From assembly GCA_032173965.1 (NCBI GenBank), contig CM063290.1, forward strand, positions 3,365,001 through 3,429,000: a stretch of DNA of 64,000 bases. The letters run 5' to 3'. Positions 25,185 through 36,377 of the stretch are shown here, piece after piece. Within the stretch, counting starts at the first letter, position 1. Each line of letters starts with the position of its first letter. The position numbers and the translations under genes were made by a program. The notes under the pieces are model-generated. The model did no database searches. It was not told where the DNA came from and saw only the letters and a program-made list of their open reading frames with translations. The stretch comes from Sitta carolinensis (lineage: Eukaryota > Chordata > Aves > Passeriformes > Sittidae).

Positions 25185-27470
25185 TTGGTCACCAGCTAAA
25201 GTCAAACTGAGTGGTTTGAACCACGTGCTCAGGCACCTAAGCTTTCTTTAGCTGTTCTAACCAGAACCCTTTTTGGTTAGAAATGAAGCTGGATAAATTT
25301 TGAGGGTTGCAGATCACACAGGTCATTCTTGCCTATAGGAAGCAGACCAGCAGGAAGGAAGGAAAGAGAAAATAAATCCTTTTTTTTTTCTATAAAATAT
25401 AACAAAGTTATCTAAATAATAAAACATCTGTTTCATTCTAAAAACATCTGAAAATCTTGGTCAGGTCTCGCAGTTGCTACTCACTCCAAACACACACTGC
25501 ACTCTGTGAGTGTCAATAGGGGGAAAACAAATACAAAACCTTAGATTTCTTTTTTTCTTAGATTTCAGTATCACCATGCCCATGAAATTCTCCTGGTTTC
25601 TGTTAATAGTTGAGAAATAGATTTATAGTAGGTGAACTGACAGGAGGAAAAAGCACAGACAAATGCTCCTTTATGTGACGGATAAAGCACCTTTCAAAGG
25701 CTATAAACACATCAAGAATAAGGGGAAAAAAATCTCCTTTTTCATTTCATCCTTCCCTCCAAGCCACTACATTAATTAGCTCTCTGACTGATTACTCAGT
25801 CAAGGACTTAAAAGATCAATGGTGACAGTAGCCAGGCAGGTAATTTGGAGGAAAAACCAGTAAAATAATGCTCTAGTGTCTTTGGGAGAATGAAGTGTGG
25901 TGTAGTTGTGTCAGCAGAACAGGCAGAGAGGGGAGTTCCACACAGCAACACCCGACTGAGCTCCAGCTCTGTGACAAATCACCTGGAAGTGCATTCCCGG
26001 GATTTCATTAGCTCCTAATTGGAAGCAAACAAACAAAGCATTTATTCCTTTGAATGTTAATATTTTAAGTGCCGGCGATGTGGCCAGCACTGCGTTAGAG
26101 AGAGCAGGAAGCTCAGGCAGCTCACATCTGAGATCCACAGCAATTCCAAAGGGACGGGGAACCCTGAGGAGAATCCAACTTCTGAGCCCTCTTCCCTTTG
26201 ATTTATTTTGCGACTGCATTTTCAGTGATGTAGATGAGAGTTACCAGCTCGAACATCTAAAAGCCAAATTTTGAGGGGGCTGCCTACCCCGGAGGATAAA
26301 TTAGAATGATTGAAGTGTCAGTGCTGGCTGAGGCTGGAGTTTTCCAGGCTGGGGTTGCTGCAGTGTCGTTACTGCCTTGTTTGTGTGATTGACTTCATCC
26401 CTTTAGTGCTGCCCTGGCACTCACTGAACTGTGCCGTGAACCAGCTGAAAAAAATTCATCAGGGGCAGCAAACCTCTTTTATCACATATTTTAATGGGGT
26501 TTTGGGGGGATTTTTTCCATTTATTTGTTCTTCTAATTTTCGTAGAGGATAACTCTGAAATTTCCTGTCCTCTGGATGGATCAGGAATATTTGATAATCA
26601 GATTGTGTCGCCTACCTCTGATTGGCCAAGTCTCTGAGAGCTCTGGGTATCTCCTGACTTGATGAGCCTTTAAACACTCCTAGCACGAATGCCCCAAATT
26701 TGATTTCTCTAAATGCACAAGCACGAAGAAGATACTCTGCTAAATTTTTGAATGAGTTGCTTGTTCAGCTGCTTACAGGTTTTTCAGGTGGGTATCAGCA
26801 CGGCCAAAAGAGGATCACTGTGAAAAAAAAATCATTAAAAACCAAATAAAATAGTTCCTCCTAGAAAACATTTGGTAATACACTGCTTTGCCAAAAAGAT
26901 GGATTGCTCTAAAGTTTGGAAACCCTAATTCTTTCCTTTGTGTTGAGATGAGGCTGCAATAGCTGCATTAAATTTAGAGTTGCATCTGGCTCTCACCTGT
27001 GTAGGTCAGAGAAGATGTGACTTGCCCCTAATGAGTGATTTTAATTTGAATGTACACAAGCTCACCAGATTAGCCACTCACTGGAGTGTCGTTATCCCAA
27101 ATCCAGAAATAGATGAAAGTACTCCCAGTTGCTATTGCCTGCCAACATAAAACTTATTTTAGGATCATATTGTCAAGAGCCTGTTCTTACCAGAATTTTG
27201 GTTAACTAATGCTAAAGAGAAAAGCTCAGGAATGAGATCAGTGGTCTTTATAGAAGTAATTGTGGATGTGGGTAACATTTTATTTTCCCAATCAGATGTA
27301 ATAGGTCCCTACAGAAATTCCTCCTGACTTGAATATCAATGGGCTTCTCCCAATGATGTCCAAAAGAAATACTTTGTTTGAACTTTTTTTTGCTGTTTGG
27401 AGAGACTGAGTGGAGTGAGGGGAGCCCTTATTGCCCTCTAAGCCCCCCTGAAGGCAGGCTGTGGTGGGGT
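25185..27470. other. Intergenic unique sequence
   Basis: AT-rich with no gene or repeat recognised. Short A/T runs only. Confidence 0.5.
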
Positions 27471-27474
27471 GGGG

Positions 27475-27757
27475 GTCAGGCATGCCCCAGTGACAGGACA
27501 AGAGGAAAAGTTTAGCCAGGGGAGGTTTACACTTGGTTTTAGGGCAAGTTTTCTCATGGAAAGGGTTGTAAGCATTGGAATAAACTTCCCAGGGCACTGG
27601 TGGGGTCTTTGTCCACGGAAGAGTTCAAAAGGCTTGAGGATGAACCTGAGGACATGGTTCAGTGGTGAATGCAGTGGGGGTTGACTGATAGTTGATTTTG
27701 ATGATCTTAAAGGTCTTTTCCAACCTCAACAACTCTGTGATTCTATGATTCTACTGC
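27475..27757 (+). mobile_element. CR1-like LINE 3'-end fragment with terminal ATTCTATG repeat
   Basis: GTGACAGGACAAGAGGAAAA, GGGGAGGTTTACACTTGGTT, CTCATGGAAAGGGTTGTAAG and AAAGGTCTTTTCCAACCTCA lead to a GATTCTATGATTCTA terminus, the short 8-bp repeat characteristic of CR1 3' ends. The preserved terminus fixes the right edge near 27757. Plus strand. Confidence 0.92.
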
Positions 27758-27759
27758 TC

Positions 27760-30700
27760 TGGGGTTGAATTGTTCAGACCCTTTTCTATTTTCCCTCCCT
27801 TCCAATCCCTCTTGCCCTCTCCTCTTAAGGAACACGAACGAAACCCAGATTCCTGTTCCACTGGGAGAGTGCAGCTGCTGCCTTGGGTTGGCAGGGAGGG
27901 GCAGGAGTGACAGAAGATTCCCCCAGGATGCAAACCTCTGCCCAGACACCCCCTGCCCCTCAGAGCCCCTGTGCTGGCACTGCCAGCAGGCTCCCTGTCC
28001 CCAGCCCCAGCAGTTTGCCCAAACCTAGAGTCTGTCCTTGCTCTGCGTGTCTGTGGATGGCTCTGTTTCTCCCAAGCAGTGGGAGAGAGGGTCAGAGGGC
28101 AGAAATGCTCAGAAAGACAGAAATGAAGCAGGAATTTCAACTCAAAGCTAATGGATGGGGTTCGGAGGCTGCTATTAGCAGAAATTATCACTGTGTTAAT
28201 GTACTCCAGGCAGCATTTTTTACAGTTGAATGTGGTGTTATTTTCCTAGTTATCCATTCCCTGACAAGTGGTTATAATCAAAGCTGTCTGTGAGCACTAT
28301 TATCAGAAACTTACTATTATGTGCTGGAGGAAAAAACATCACAGGATGCTGCAGTGCCAGAAAACTATTGTAGGCTTTAAAGATCTACTGCAACACTGAG
28401 TATTTATTTATGTACTTCTTTTACCTCCTGTGGAAGAAAATAATTTTAACTTAATTTTCTTGTCTCCCCCAACTACTTTAGAAAATGCACCTCCCAAAAT
28501 AAGTCCATAATTATGATTAACAACATGGGCTAAACCCTCAGTTGCTGTAAATTAGCATTCCCCCATTCCCTGCAGTGGAGCAAAGCCAATTCCTTGCAAG
28601 AGAGAAAGCTTCCCCTGCCCTTGGCATGCTGCTTGCCATCTTTAAGGGTATTAACAAACCTTCTTTAATGTAGCACTGTAGAGAGTTTGCTCTGGCCAGA
28701 ACAAACTTTTAAAAAAATAAAAGGATAAATCTGGCATCATGGTCCTAAAAGTCTTTAAAATTATCTCGTAAACAAAATGAATCCTTTCAATATATTCTGT
28801 TGATGAATTAAATCAATGAAACTGCTATTGCTCTGTCATGTGATCTGGCTTCAGAGAACAACTTTATTTTCTTCTTAATTTTCAGGTTGGCCATATACTT
28901 AATAATATTACTGTAATTCTGGCACAGCTCTGTGAAGGAAGGAACTCCAGTGAGACAGCACAAAAAAGGAAATAACAAAAAATGTTTTTATCTACATAGT
29001 TGACTACAAAACATGAAGGAAAAAATCTTCTACCATTGGGATTTTGAGGTTTAAGGACATGAATAGGCAATGAAAGATTCGGCACTCTTCATTTAATAAA
29101 TCCTCAATAATGATCAGATTAATTTGAGCATCTGAGTAATCATTTCTGAAAATGTTTTCTGTTTTAGGCTGCTCTGCCATGCTCTCCATTCAGTCAGTGC
29201 TGATGAAAATGATGGTTCAAGGGTAAGATTAGTGAAGAAAAACCATAAATCCTGAGCATACACTGATAGACACTCTACATCTATTCCTGCAACTTGTTCT
29301 TCCCAAATCTCCCGTCCTCAGCTTCCCCTCTTTTTCATCTTACACCTGGGAATTGAACAAACAGAGTCCAAAAAGGGGTTTGGAATGATCCTAAATCAGG
29401 GATACTGTGAAGACAAATGGTAAATGTCTGTTACCCCAGCTGCTAAGTTAATTACTGTAATGGGAAACATCTTGACTGAAGCATTGCATATGGTTATTAG
29501 CAATTAACCCACCACTCCAAAAATCACAATTCTGCTAATAACAGAACAGAGCTCTGCCTTCCTAATTACAATCTCTGCACGAAAATTTCTTTATCTCAGA
29601 AGGGACTGTTAAATCCTGTAACTAGCCACAATTTAAAAAGACTGGCAATGGAGATACTGAGAATTAGACAGAAAAATGAAAATAGAACAGGATGGTGTGA
29701 CACTGACTCAAAGTTTTGGGCAACACTCGTTCATGCTTGGGGATACACAACAACTGTCACAGCCTGTTTGCAGGAAATTATACATCAAAATTAAAATGCT
29801 AATGAGGGGAGAAATGTGTTTTAAAGTGGAGAGAATGGGATGGAACATTGTGAGAGATACCAAATCTTTTGCAGAATTTGTGATCTGGACAGTGTTGTAA
29901 ATAATGTGCTGAATTTAGATTGCACTGGAATCTGACAGAACAATTTTTTTGATCAACAAGAGAGGAGAATAATGCAATTTCCATCCCTTAGAAAGTCCTT
30001 CAGTATTTTATGGAGGGCACGAGCTGTTTTTTTTTTTCCCCTAACCACTTGTACTGTAGGCAATTGCATCCCATTATAACTGCACAAAGCCACCAAGGGG
30101 AATTGGCACTTTACCTGCTCAGCTCAAAAGCTGGTTTAGCTGAGCAAGATGCAATTTCATTCATTCCTTTTCCCAGTGAGGAAGGGAGCTCTGGTCAATG
30201 TGTCCAGTGAGTGCTTTGGTAGTGGCCAGGGTGTTGTTTGTGGATGCCAAGGTCAAAGATGCAGAACTTACAGCAAATAAAGTTCAGGACAGCAGAACGT
30301 GCCTGGTTGGTCATAGCAAGGATGTGGAATATAAAGTCACTAATGTGTTTCTAGTGCCCTTCTTCCAGTGCAAGAACAAGAATAAATGAGTCAGGTCTGA
30401 AGGTTTAACTGACTTTGGGATCCCAGCAGAACAGTTATCTCAGGAGGCTTGGAAATTCCTTCCACCAATGCTGCAACTCTACCCAAGGGAATCATCCCAT
30501 TAAAGTCAACAGCTCTGCAGGATATTCTCAGTTAAAACACAGTAGAGACATTTGTAAGAAGAACACATTGCACTGGCTGGGCTAGCTTTGGAGTTCAGGA
30601 CAATGTCAAGGTCACAGCAGCTAAAGCCTCCTGCCCAGAAAGCAGGGATTTTTAACTCCAGAGTTTGGCTGCAGCTGTATTTTGCTGTGTGGCCCCCAGG

Positions 30701-32220
30701 CAAAAGTCTCATCTATTCAGTGGCCTTCACTCTGCGTTTCAGTACCTCCCACTTTGCATGTTGCTGGTTCATTATTCTTAACAACTGGGTGTAATAAATA
30801 TGTATAATTTGTAATGATCACATACAGCTTTGAAAAGAATGTTGACTAGTTTAAGTTCCTAAAGATGGAAAAAATTAAAGTATTTTTTAAAGACTAATTT
30901 ACCTCTCCTGGAAAAAAACCCCAACAAATGAGGAATGAGATCCTTTGCTATTTTGCCATGATGTGATCTGAAAATAATCCAGGTTGGGATGACATCACAG
31001 GACATAATGAACACTCAGCCTTGACATAATGAACATCTATTATTTTATGAAGAAAGATTTTCTGGGGTTTAAGAAATAAAACGATTAAAAACTATGTGCT
31101 CTGTGGGAGGTAATGAGATTAGCTCAACACAAGGTCCTGTGGAGTTAAAACTACTCCAGACACAAGAAAGACTCCGTCATTCATTGGAAATTTCAGGGTA
31201 CAATTATTCTGCTCTAAGGCCAGATAAGGGCTGTGTGTTTTCTTCCCCATGAAAAAGAAATCTGTTGATAACATCTCAAAGGGATTACGTCCATGCAAGC
31301 TTCAAAGCAATCAACAATATAAAACCAGTTTTCTTGTTATGAATGGTAAATGTTTACCTATACTTCAGCAAAAGCCTTGGAAAATAAGAACCATACAGGA
31401 AACCCCTTGCAGAGCGTGTGTAAGATGAGAAGTGGGTGTATCGTGTTACAGGGCTGAAAGGGAGATAAATGAATGCTCTGTGAAACAGGCTGACTCCTGA
31501 CTGGTGAGGGTGCTGCTGTTCCCATCCAGCTGTGTGTCACAAACTTGTGCAGGAGCTGCCTTGGAGCCAGCGGAGCCCCAGCCCTTTCCACTGGAGAGGA
31601 AAAGCATCGCAGTTTGGAGCTGGGCTTGGCTCAGGGCCCATCTGCTGTTCACAGCCCAGTGCCTGCCAGTCACAGCTCTCTGGAGAGGGAAGCCGTGGTG
31701 TAACGGACCCGGAGACCTGCATTAGATCATAAAACGCTTAATGTGTGTTTTTCTCATTTTTTTTATTTGCTACTATGCACAGCTCCATTTCCAGGTCAGT
31801 TGCTCCCCCTTCTCACAGCAGTAAAGGGGAAAGAGTGGTGTTTTGACAGCAGTAAAGGTCTGGAGAGATCGTAAAGATGAGAGGATGGTCCAGATGACAG
31901 CAGGCAGCTCTGGGATTCAAAAACCACTCCTCAGTTCCCAGCTTTATGTTCTTGCTGTCACTAACTCAGCAGTAGCAGTGTTATCCCTCCCTCAAGATGT
32001 TCAACCTGTCTATTTTCACGGTTACCTCTCGGAAGCGCAGTGGGCATCCTGTACAGAGCAAAGAAGGACCAGAGGACATAAAGAGCAGCCAAGATAGGTC
32101 TGTGTCAGCGCAGCAGCTTAGCATCCCGGCAGCGAAGGGAGAGCAAGGCTGGAGGCTGCACATCCCTGCGGACACCGAAAAGAGCCCCTCGCCTCTGCTG
32201 CGCTCCTCCCCGGCTGCAGC
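27760..32220. other. Intergenic sequence upstream of EGFEM1
   Basis: Mostly AT-rich unique sequence with no gene recognised. The 136-aa and 146-aa overlapping frames near 27751-28293 lie on opposite strands and have no domain. Composition turns GC-rich from about 32150 as the GGCAG array begins. Confidence 0.5.
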
Positions 32221-32236
32221 CGCTGCCGGCGGGGCT

Positions 32237-33110
32237 GCGGAGCGGGCAGGGCAGAGCAGGGCAGGGCAGGGCAGGGCAGGAGCAGGGCAGGGCAGGGCAG
32301 GGCAGCAGGGCAGAGCAGGGCAGGGCCAGAGCAGGGCAGCAGGGCAGAGCAGGGCAGGCAGGGCAGGGCAGCAGGGCAGGGCAGGGCAGGGCAGGGCAGA
32401 GCAGGGCAGCAGGGCAGGGCAGGGCAGGGCAGGGCAGAGCAGGGCAGGGCAGGGCAGAGGGCAGGGCAGCAGGGCAGGGCAGAGCAGGGCAGAGCAGGGC
32501 AGGCAGAGGCAGCAGGGCAGGGCAGGGCAGAGGCAGGGCAGGGCAGGGCAGGGCAGCAGGGCAGGGCAGAGCAGGGCAGAGCAGAGGGCAGGGCAGGCAG
32601 GGCAGGGCAGCAGGCAGAGGCAGGGCAGAGGCAGGGCAGAGCAGGGCAGCAGGCAGGGCAGCAGGGCAGGGCAGGCAGCAGGGCAGGGCAGGGCAGCAGG
32701 GCAGGGCAGGAGGCAGGGCAGCAGGGCAGGGCAGGGCAGCAGGCAGGCAGGCAGGGCAGGCAGGCAGGGCAGGCAGGCAGGCAGGGCAGAGCAGGGCAGG
32801 CAGGGCAGCAGGGCAGGGCAGGAGCAGGCAGGGCAGGGCAGGGCAGGGCAGGGCAGGGCAGCAGGGCAGCAGGGCAGGGCAGGCAGGCAGGGCAGCAGGG
32901 CAGCAGGCAGAGGCAGCGCAGGGCAGGGCAGGGCAGGGAGCAGGGCAGCGGCAGGCAGGGCAGGCAGGCCGCAGCAGGGCAGGCGCAGCAGGCAGGGCAG
33001 GGCAGGGCAGGGCAGTGGCAGCAGGCCGAGCAGGGCAGGGCAGCGCAGGCGAGGCACGGGGCGCAGGGCTAGGGTGGCAGAGCAGGGCAGCAGGGCAGGG
33101 CGGCAGGGCA
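32237..33110. repeat. GGCAG/GGGCA tandem array D upstream of EGFEM1
   Basis: About 870 bp of near-continuous GGGCA/GGCAG units, with interspersed GGCA, AGCA and GAGCA variants. From 32237 to 33015 the plus strand contains no T at all (779 consecutive bases). The G-tracts, separated by CA, repeatedly satisfy the G3-loop-G3 pattern for G-quadruplexes. The unit is the same as in the mouse hypervariable minisatellite Pc-1, d(GGCAG)n, known to be unstable and to fold into quadruplexes. No stop codon can occur in a T-free strand, which explains the 358-599 residue open frames on both strands here. It ends about 150-230 bp before the EGFEM1 5' UTR. Confidence 0.95.
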
Positions 33111-33343
33111 GGGCAGCAGAGCGCTGCCCGCTCCGAGAGCGCTCCGGGACGCGGCTCCGCTCGCCGGCTCGGGGCGGGCCCGGCGCTGCCGGGGGCGGGG
33201 ATGGGGCCGGACCGGGGCCGCCCGACCGTGGCGCGGCTCTGCCGCCGCTTTAAATGATTTGGGAGCCGCGGTTGCTGCTGCTGCTGCTGCGGGTGTTGGT
33301 GCTGCTTCAGCCGGCGCTCCATCCTCCCTCCCCCGGCCGCGCC
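33111..33343 (+). promoter_or_regulatory. EGFEM1: EGFEM1 CpG-island promoter and 5' UTR
   Basis: A CpG-dense block lies between the GGCAG array and the EGFEM1 ATG. A GC box (GGGGGCGGGG, 33191-33200) lies about 50 bp upstream of a TATA-like CTTTAAAT at 33248-33255. If the latter is used, transcription would start near 33275-33285 and only the 33344 ATG would be in the mRNA. A (CTG)5 tract occupies 33275-33289. The start site is inferred, not shown. Confidence 0.6.
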
Positions 33344-33420
33344 ATGCGAGCCGGGCCGGCGCTGCTCTCCGTGCTGCTGGGCTGCGCTCTGGCCGCCGAG
33401 CCGCGGCTGCAGCGGGGCAT
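33344..33420 (+). CDS. EGFEM1: EGFEM1 exon 1 (signal peptide; EGF-like and EMI domain protein, partial gene)
   Basis: This exon encodes 25 residues plus two bases of codon 26. MRAGPALLSVLLGCALAAEP is a classic secretory signal peptide, probably cut after the ALAA region, so the product should enter the ER and be secreted or placed in the matrix. The donor is GGCAT|GTGAGT. Joining to the acceptor at 45245/45246 keeps the frame and gives Met26 followed by the EMI domain. EGFEM1 is recognised from the EMI-then-EGF order and from its divergent position next to GOLIM4. The human copy is the pseudogene EGFEM1P, whereas rodents keep a coding gene. The ATG has G at -3 and C at +4. An alternative in-frame ATG at 33254 would add 30 residues; it has a weak context and an in-frame TAA directly before it, so 33344 is preferred. 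Confidence 0.82.
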
Positions 33421-33710
33421 GTGAGTGTGCGGGGCATGCCAGGAGTGTGCGGGGCCAGCACGGCCGGGACACGCCGCCGGTGGCCCTGCGGGGACGGTGC
33501 TGCGCCCCCCGGGAAAGTTTGGGTGGGTGCGCTGCCCAGCGCAGGACCGCTCCCGCGGCGTTCTCCTGGATGGGGCTCCCGGGGAGCTTGGCTTGACTTG
33601 GCTTTGCGGCGGGAGATGCTCCGGGGCTGCTCCTGCCTTCTTCTTCAAGCAGGGGAGAGCGGCAGAACCAGGATCGGGGTGGGAGTTGGGGTCCGTGCGG
33701 GAAGGGTAGG

Positions 33711-33822
33711 GAGCGGAGCATCCCTCCGTGTCCCTCCGTCCCTGCATCCCTCCATCCCTCTCTCCGTCCATCCCTCCGTCCCTCTCTCCCTCCCTGCATC
33801 TCTCCCTCCATCCCTCCAGCCG
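33711..33822. repeat. EGFEM1: Pyrimidine-rich (TCCN)n tract in EGFEM1 intron 1
   Basis: TCCCTCCGTCCCTGCATCCC and similar tetranucleotide-phased units run for about 110 bp, nearly all C and T with occasional G or A. The plus strand is pyrimidine-rich, so the template strand is purine-rich. It lies about 300 bp downstream of exon 1. Confidence 0.85.
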
Positions 33823-36341
33823 GCGCGCACAAAGGGCTCGGGGCCGCACGTGTGCGGCTGCCGGGGAAGTTTCTCCGAGGGGTTCTGCGTGGCATGAGCA
33901 ACAACTGCCATTTGTTGTAAACGCAGCGGAGCGTCTGTGTCCGGAGGGAGTTTCCTGGTCAGGTTCTAAGGGAGAGTAGCTAACCGCGGCACGAAATCTG
34001 TGGTTAAAGTTTTTCAAATTGAATGTTGCTGGAAACTGTTTCCTGCCTTGTGTACCTTTCTCGCCTTGTGTTTTAAGGAATGTTGTGTTCCCCTGCTCAC
34101 CCCCTCTCGAAGCAATAGCCTTTTCAAATGTCCGTGTGTACCACAATTTCTAACCTCTCTCCCTGGGTTTTATCTTCATCAACTTCATCCCGCTCTTTCA
34201 TAATTAATGACTTGTATTTGCTTTCAGTTTAGTTCTTTATTCTGTCTGAAAATGAGATTTCCAAGCCTATTGCTCCCCGGCTTTCTGTGCAATACATATT
34301 TACACGCTATTTACCAGAAGCGCTTTTAAGGCGGTTTCTATTACTCCATTTTGCTGGAGCACGAAGTATCCATCACACTGCTGAGAGAAGTTAAGCTCAT
34401 TCTGTGGTAAAACATTATCCTTTGTTAAAAGTGCTCTGTGTTTCTTTCAGGCATGCTTCGTGCTCTCTTTCTGAGCAATTACTCTATCAGGAGGAGGAAT
34501 AGCACTGGCCTGCATTAATCTGTTTGCATTTGACATCAGTAATAACTGTGATTCTGCACTTTTGAAGCTGAAGGTGCTGTTAACTGTGAATTGCCTCCAA
34601 ACAATTTTTGTTTGCTTTGACCTTTTTAAAGATTGTGTCACTGAAAGAGTAGAGGGAACATTCCCTTCTGGAAACGATGCTGTGTGAGGATGCTGCTGCT
34701 GGGCTGGAGTGACTGGGAGCAGCAGTGCACTGTCAGCCAGCAGCAATCAGGAACAGCCACCCAAACCCCCAGACCTGTGTCAGAGCCTCGAGAGCCTTTC
34801 CCAAGGGTCATATTCCTGAAATTACTGACATTTTCCTGAGCTGGGACAAGTACCAGTATTACTCCAAACTTTCTTGCTATTTAAGGACTTTACCTTTGGT
34901 TTAAGCAAAAATGCAGGATGTCACTACCCTTTGGGAGTGAGTCTGCCAGCTTTACCAAGAAACAGTGATGTCCAGGAGGATTCTTTTCACAAATCACCTT
35001 TTTCTAATAGTTCTGGTTGGTTCTTTTGACGTTGGTCATCTGCAGTCAATGAAATCAGACAGCAAATGTATCCCTTGGAACATACCATGCTGTGTGTTCT
35101 TTGCTGTTGTTTTGATTGAGATCTTATGTGGCTGAGGTTGTACAGGATATTCTTCATAATTGTTTTCGCTGAGCGTTTGCTCCTAGCTAGAAATGCGAGG
35201 GATCTGTGTGGATGTTGGTGTTCTGCTTCCAAGCCCCCTGAGGAGATTTAATGTAGAACAGATTACAGACTGATGAGATATTTCTATCAACTGCTTTTCC
35301 ATACAATTAGCCCTCGATGATCCTCTAACAGAACTTCAGAGAGCTCTGGAATGACCAGAGAACAGTTATGCCATTTCCTCGTAAAGCATATTTGGGCCTT
35401 TAAAGGAGGAATTGACCATGTCTCATGAGAACGAGCACATTTTTAACACTTCGTAGTGAGCTCTCTAGCCCCAAACTGGGCTGTGTAAGACCATGCAAGT
35501 GTGATGTGTGCTTATCTAGCACTGGGTTCACCTCAAGCCTCACAGAAATTGGGTGTAGTCATGGGACAGTGCAGGAAGGGGAACTAAGAGAAGAGGATTT
35601 GGTTTGCTGTCAGAGTGGTAAATCCTCTCCTAGAGAAACATTTCCCTGGCAGTTTGAGCAGTACAGATGTGTGCTCGTAGTTAGGGCTGTAGGACAGAGC
35701 AGAGGCAGCAGTGGCTGTGAGGTGTGGGTGGGAACCCCTTTGTGCAGTAAATATCACTGTCAGGGTTAGCACTGGCACAGGGCTCCAGAAGGGATTCCTC
35801 TCTTCCCAGCTGAGACAAGTGAGGACTCCTCAGGAGAGGAGTTTTGTTCCTGCCAGCATTAAGCCCCTTGACTGGCTCTGTGGAACTGCAGGTCCAGGAT
35901 GACCTCTAAAGGGACTGGTTTGCTTTTCCAGTCTCAATCTTGCAATAAAACCGTTTTGCTTAGGGTTTTTCTTTACTGATCACATGTGGTATCTGCATAT
36001 TTTCACTTTATCCACAAGCAATCTGGTCACATTCCAAGGAACACCTGGATGTAGAGCTGGATTCCTGCCTGAGTAACTTCCAGCTTCTTCAATTCTATAG
36101 GGCACTATTGGCTTTCTTGTGCTTCTCCTGATAAATCACATTCCCAAAAGTAAAATCTAGCATCCATATGTCATCTGCATTTGCAAACCTCGAGTAAACT
36201 TGGCCCTTCCGCTGCACCAGCTGTGGGTGCAGTGACACAGGACTGGTTTTGCACCACTGCAAGCAGATGTGGCTGTGGATGCTATTTTCAAGTGACATAA
36301 ATAAAAATTCCTTTTAAGGTATAATTAAAAAAGGCAAAGTC

Positions 36342-36343
<2 letters not shown>

Positions 36344-36372
<29 letters not shown>
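36344..36372. repeat. Poly-T tract of 29
   Basis: The longest homopolymer in the window, in EGFEM1 intron 1, flanked by AT-rich unique sequence. No retroelement body was recognised beside it. Confidence 0.95.

Positions 36373-36377
<5 letters not shown>

Noticed and set aside
33423..33709. Coding extension of EGFEM1 exon 1 past 33420
   Set aside because: The frame stops at once (TGA at 33421-33423 after ATG), and a consensus GTGAGT donor at 33421 joins in phase to exon 2.
31997..33904. Proteins of 418, 358 and 599 residues
   Set aside because: They are translations of the GGCAG array (a T-free strand cannot contain stop codons) and of the adjoining GC-rich DNA. Composition is purely repetitive, with no domain.
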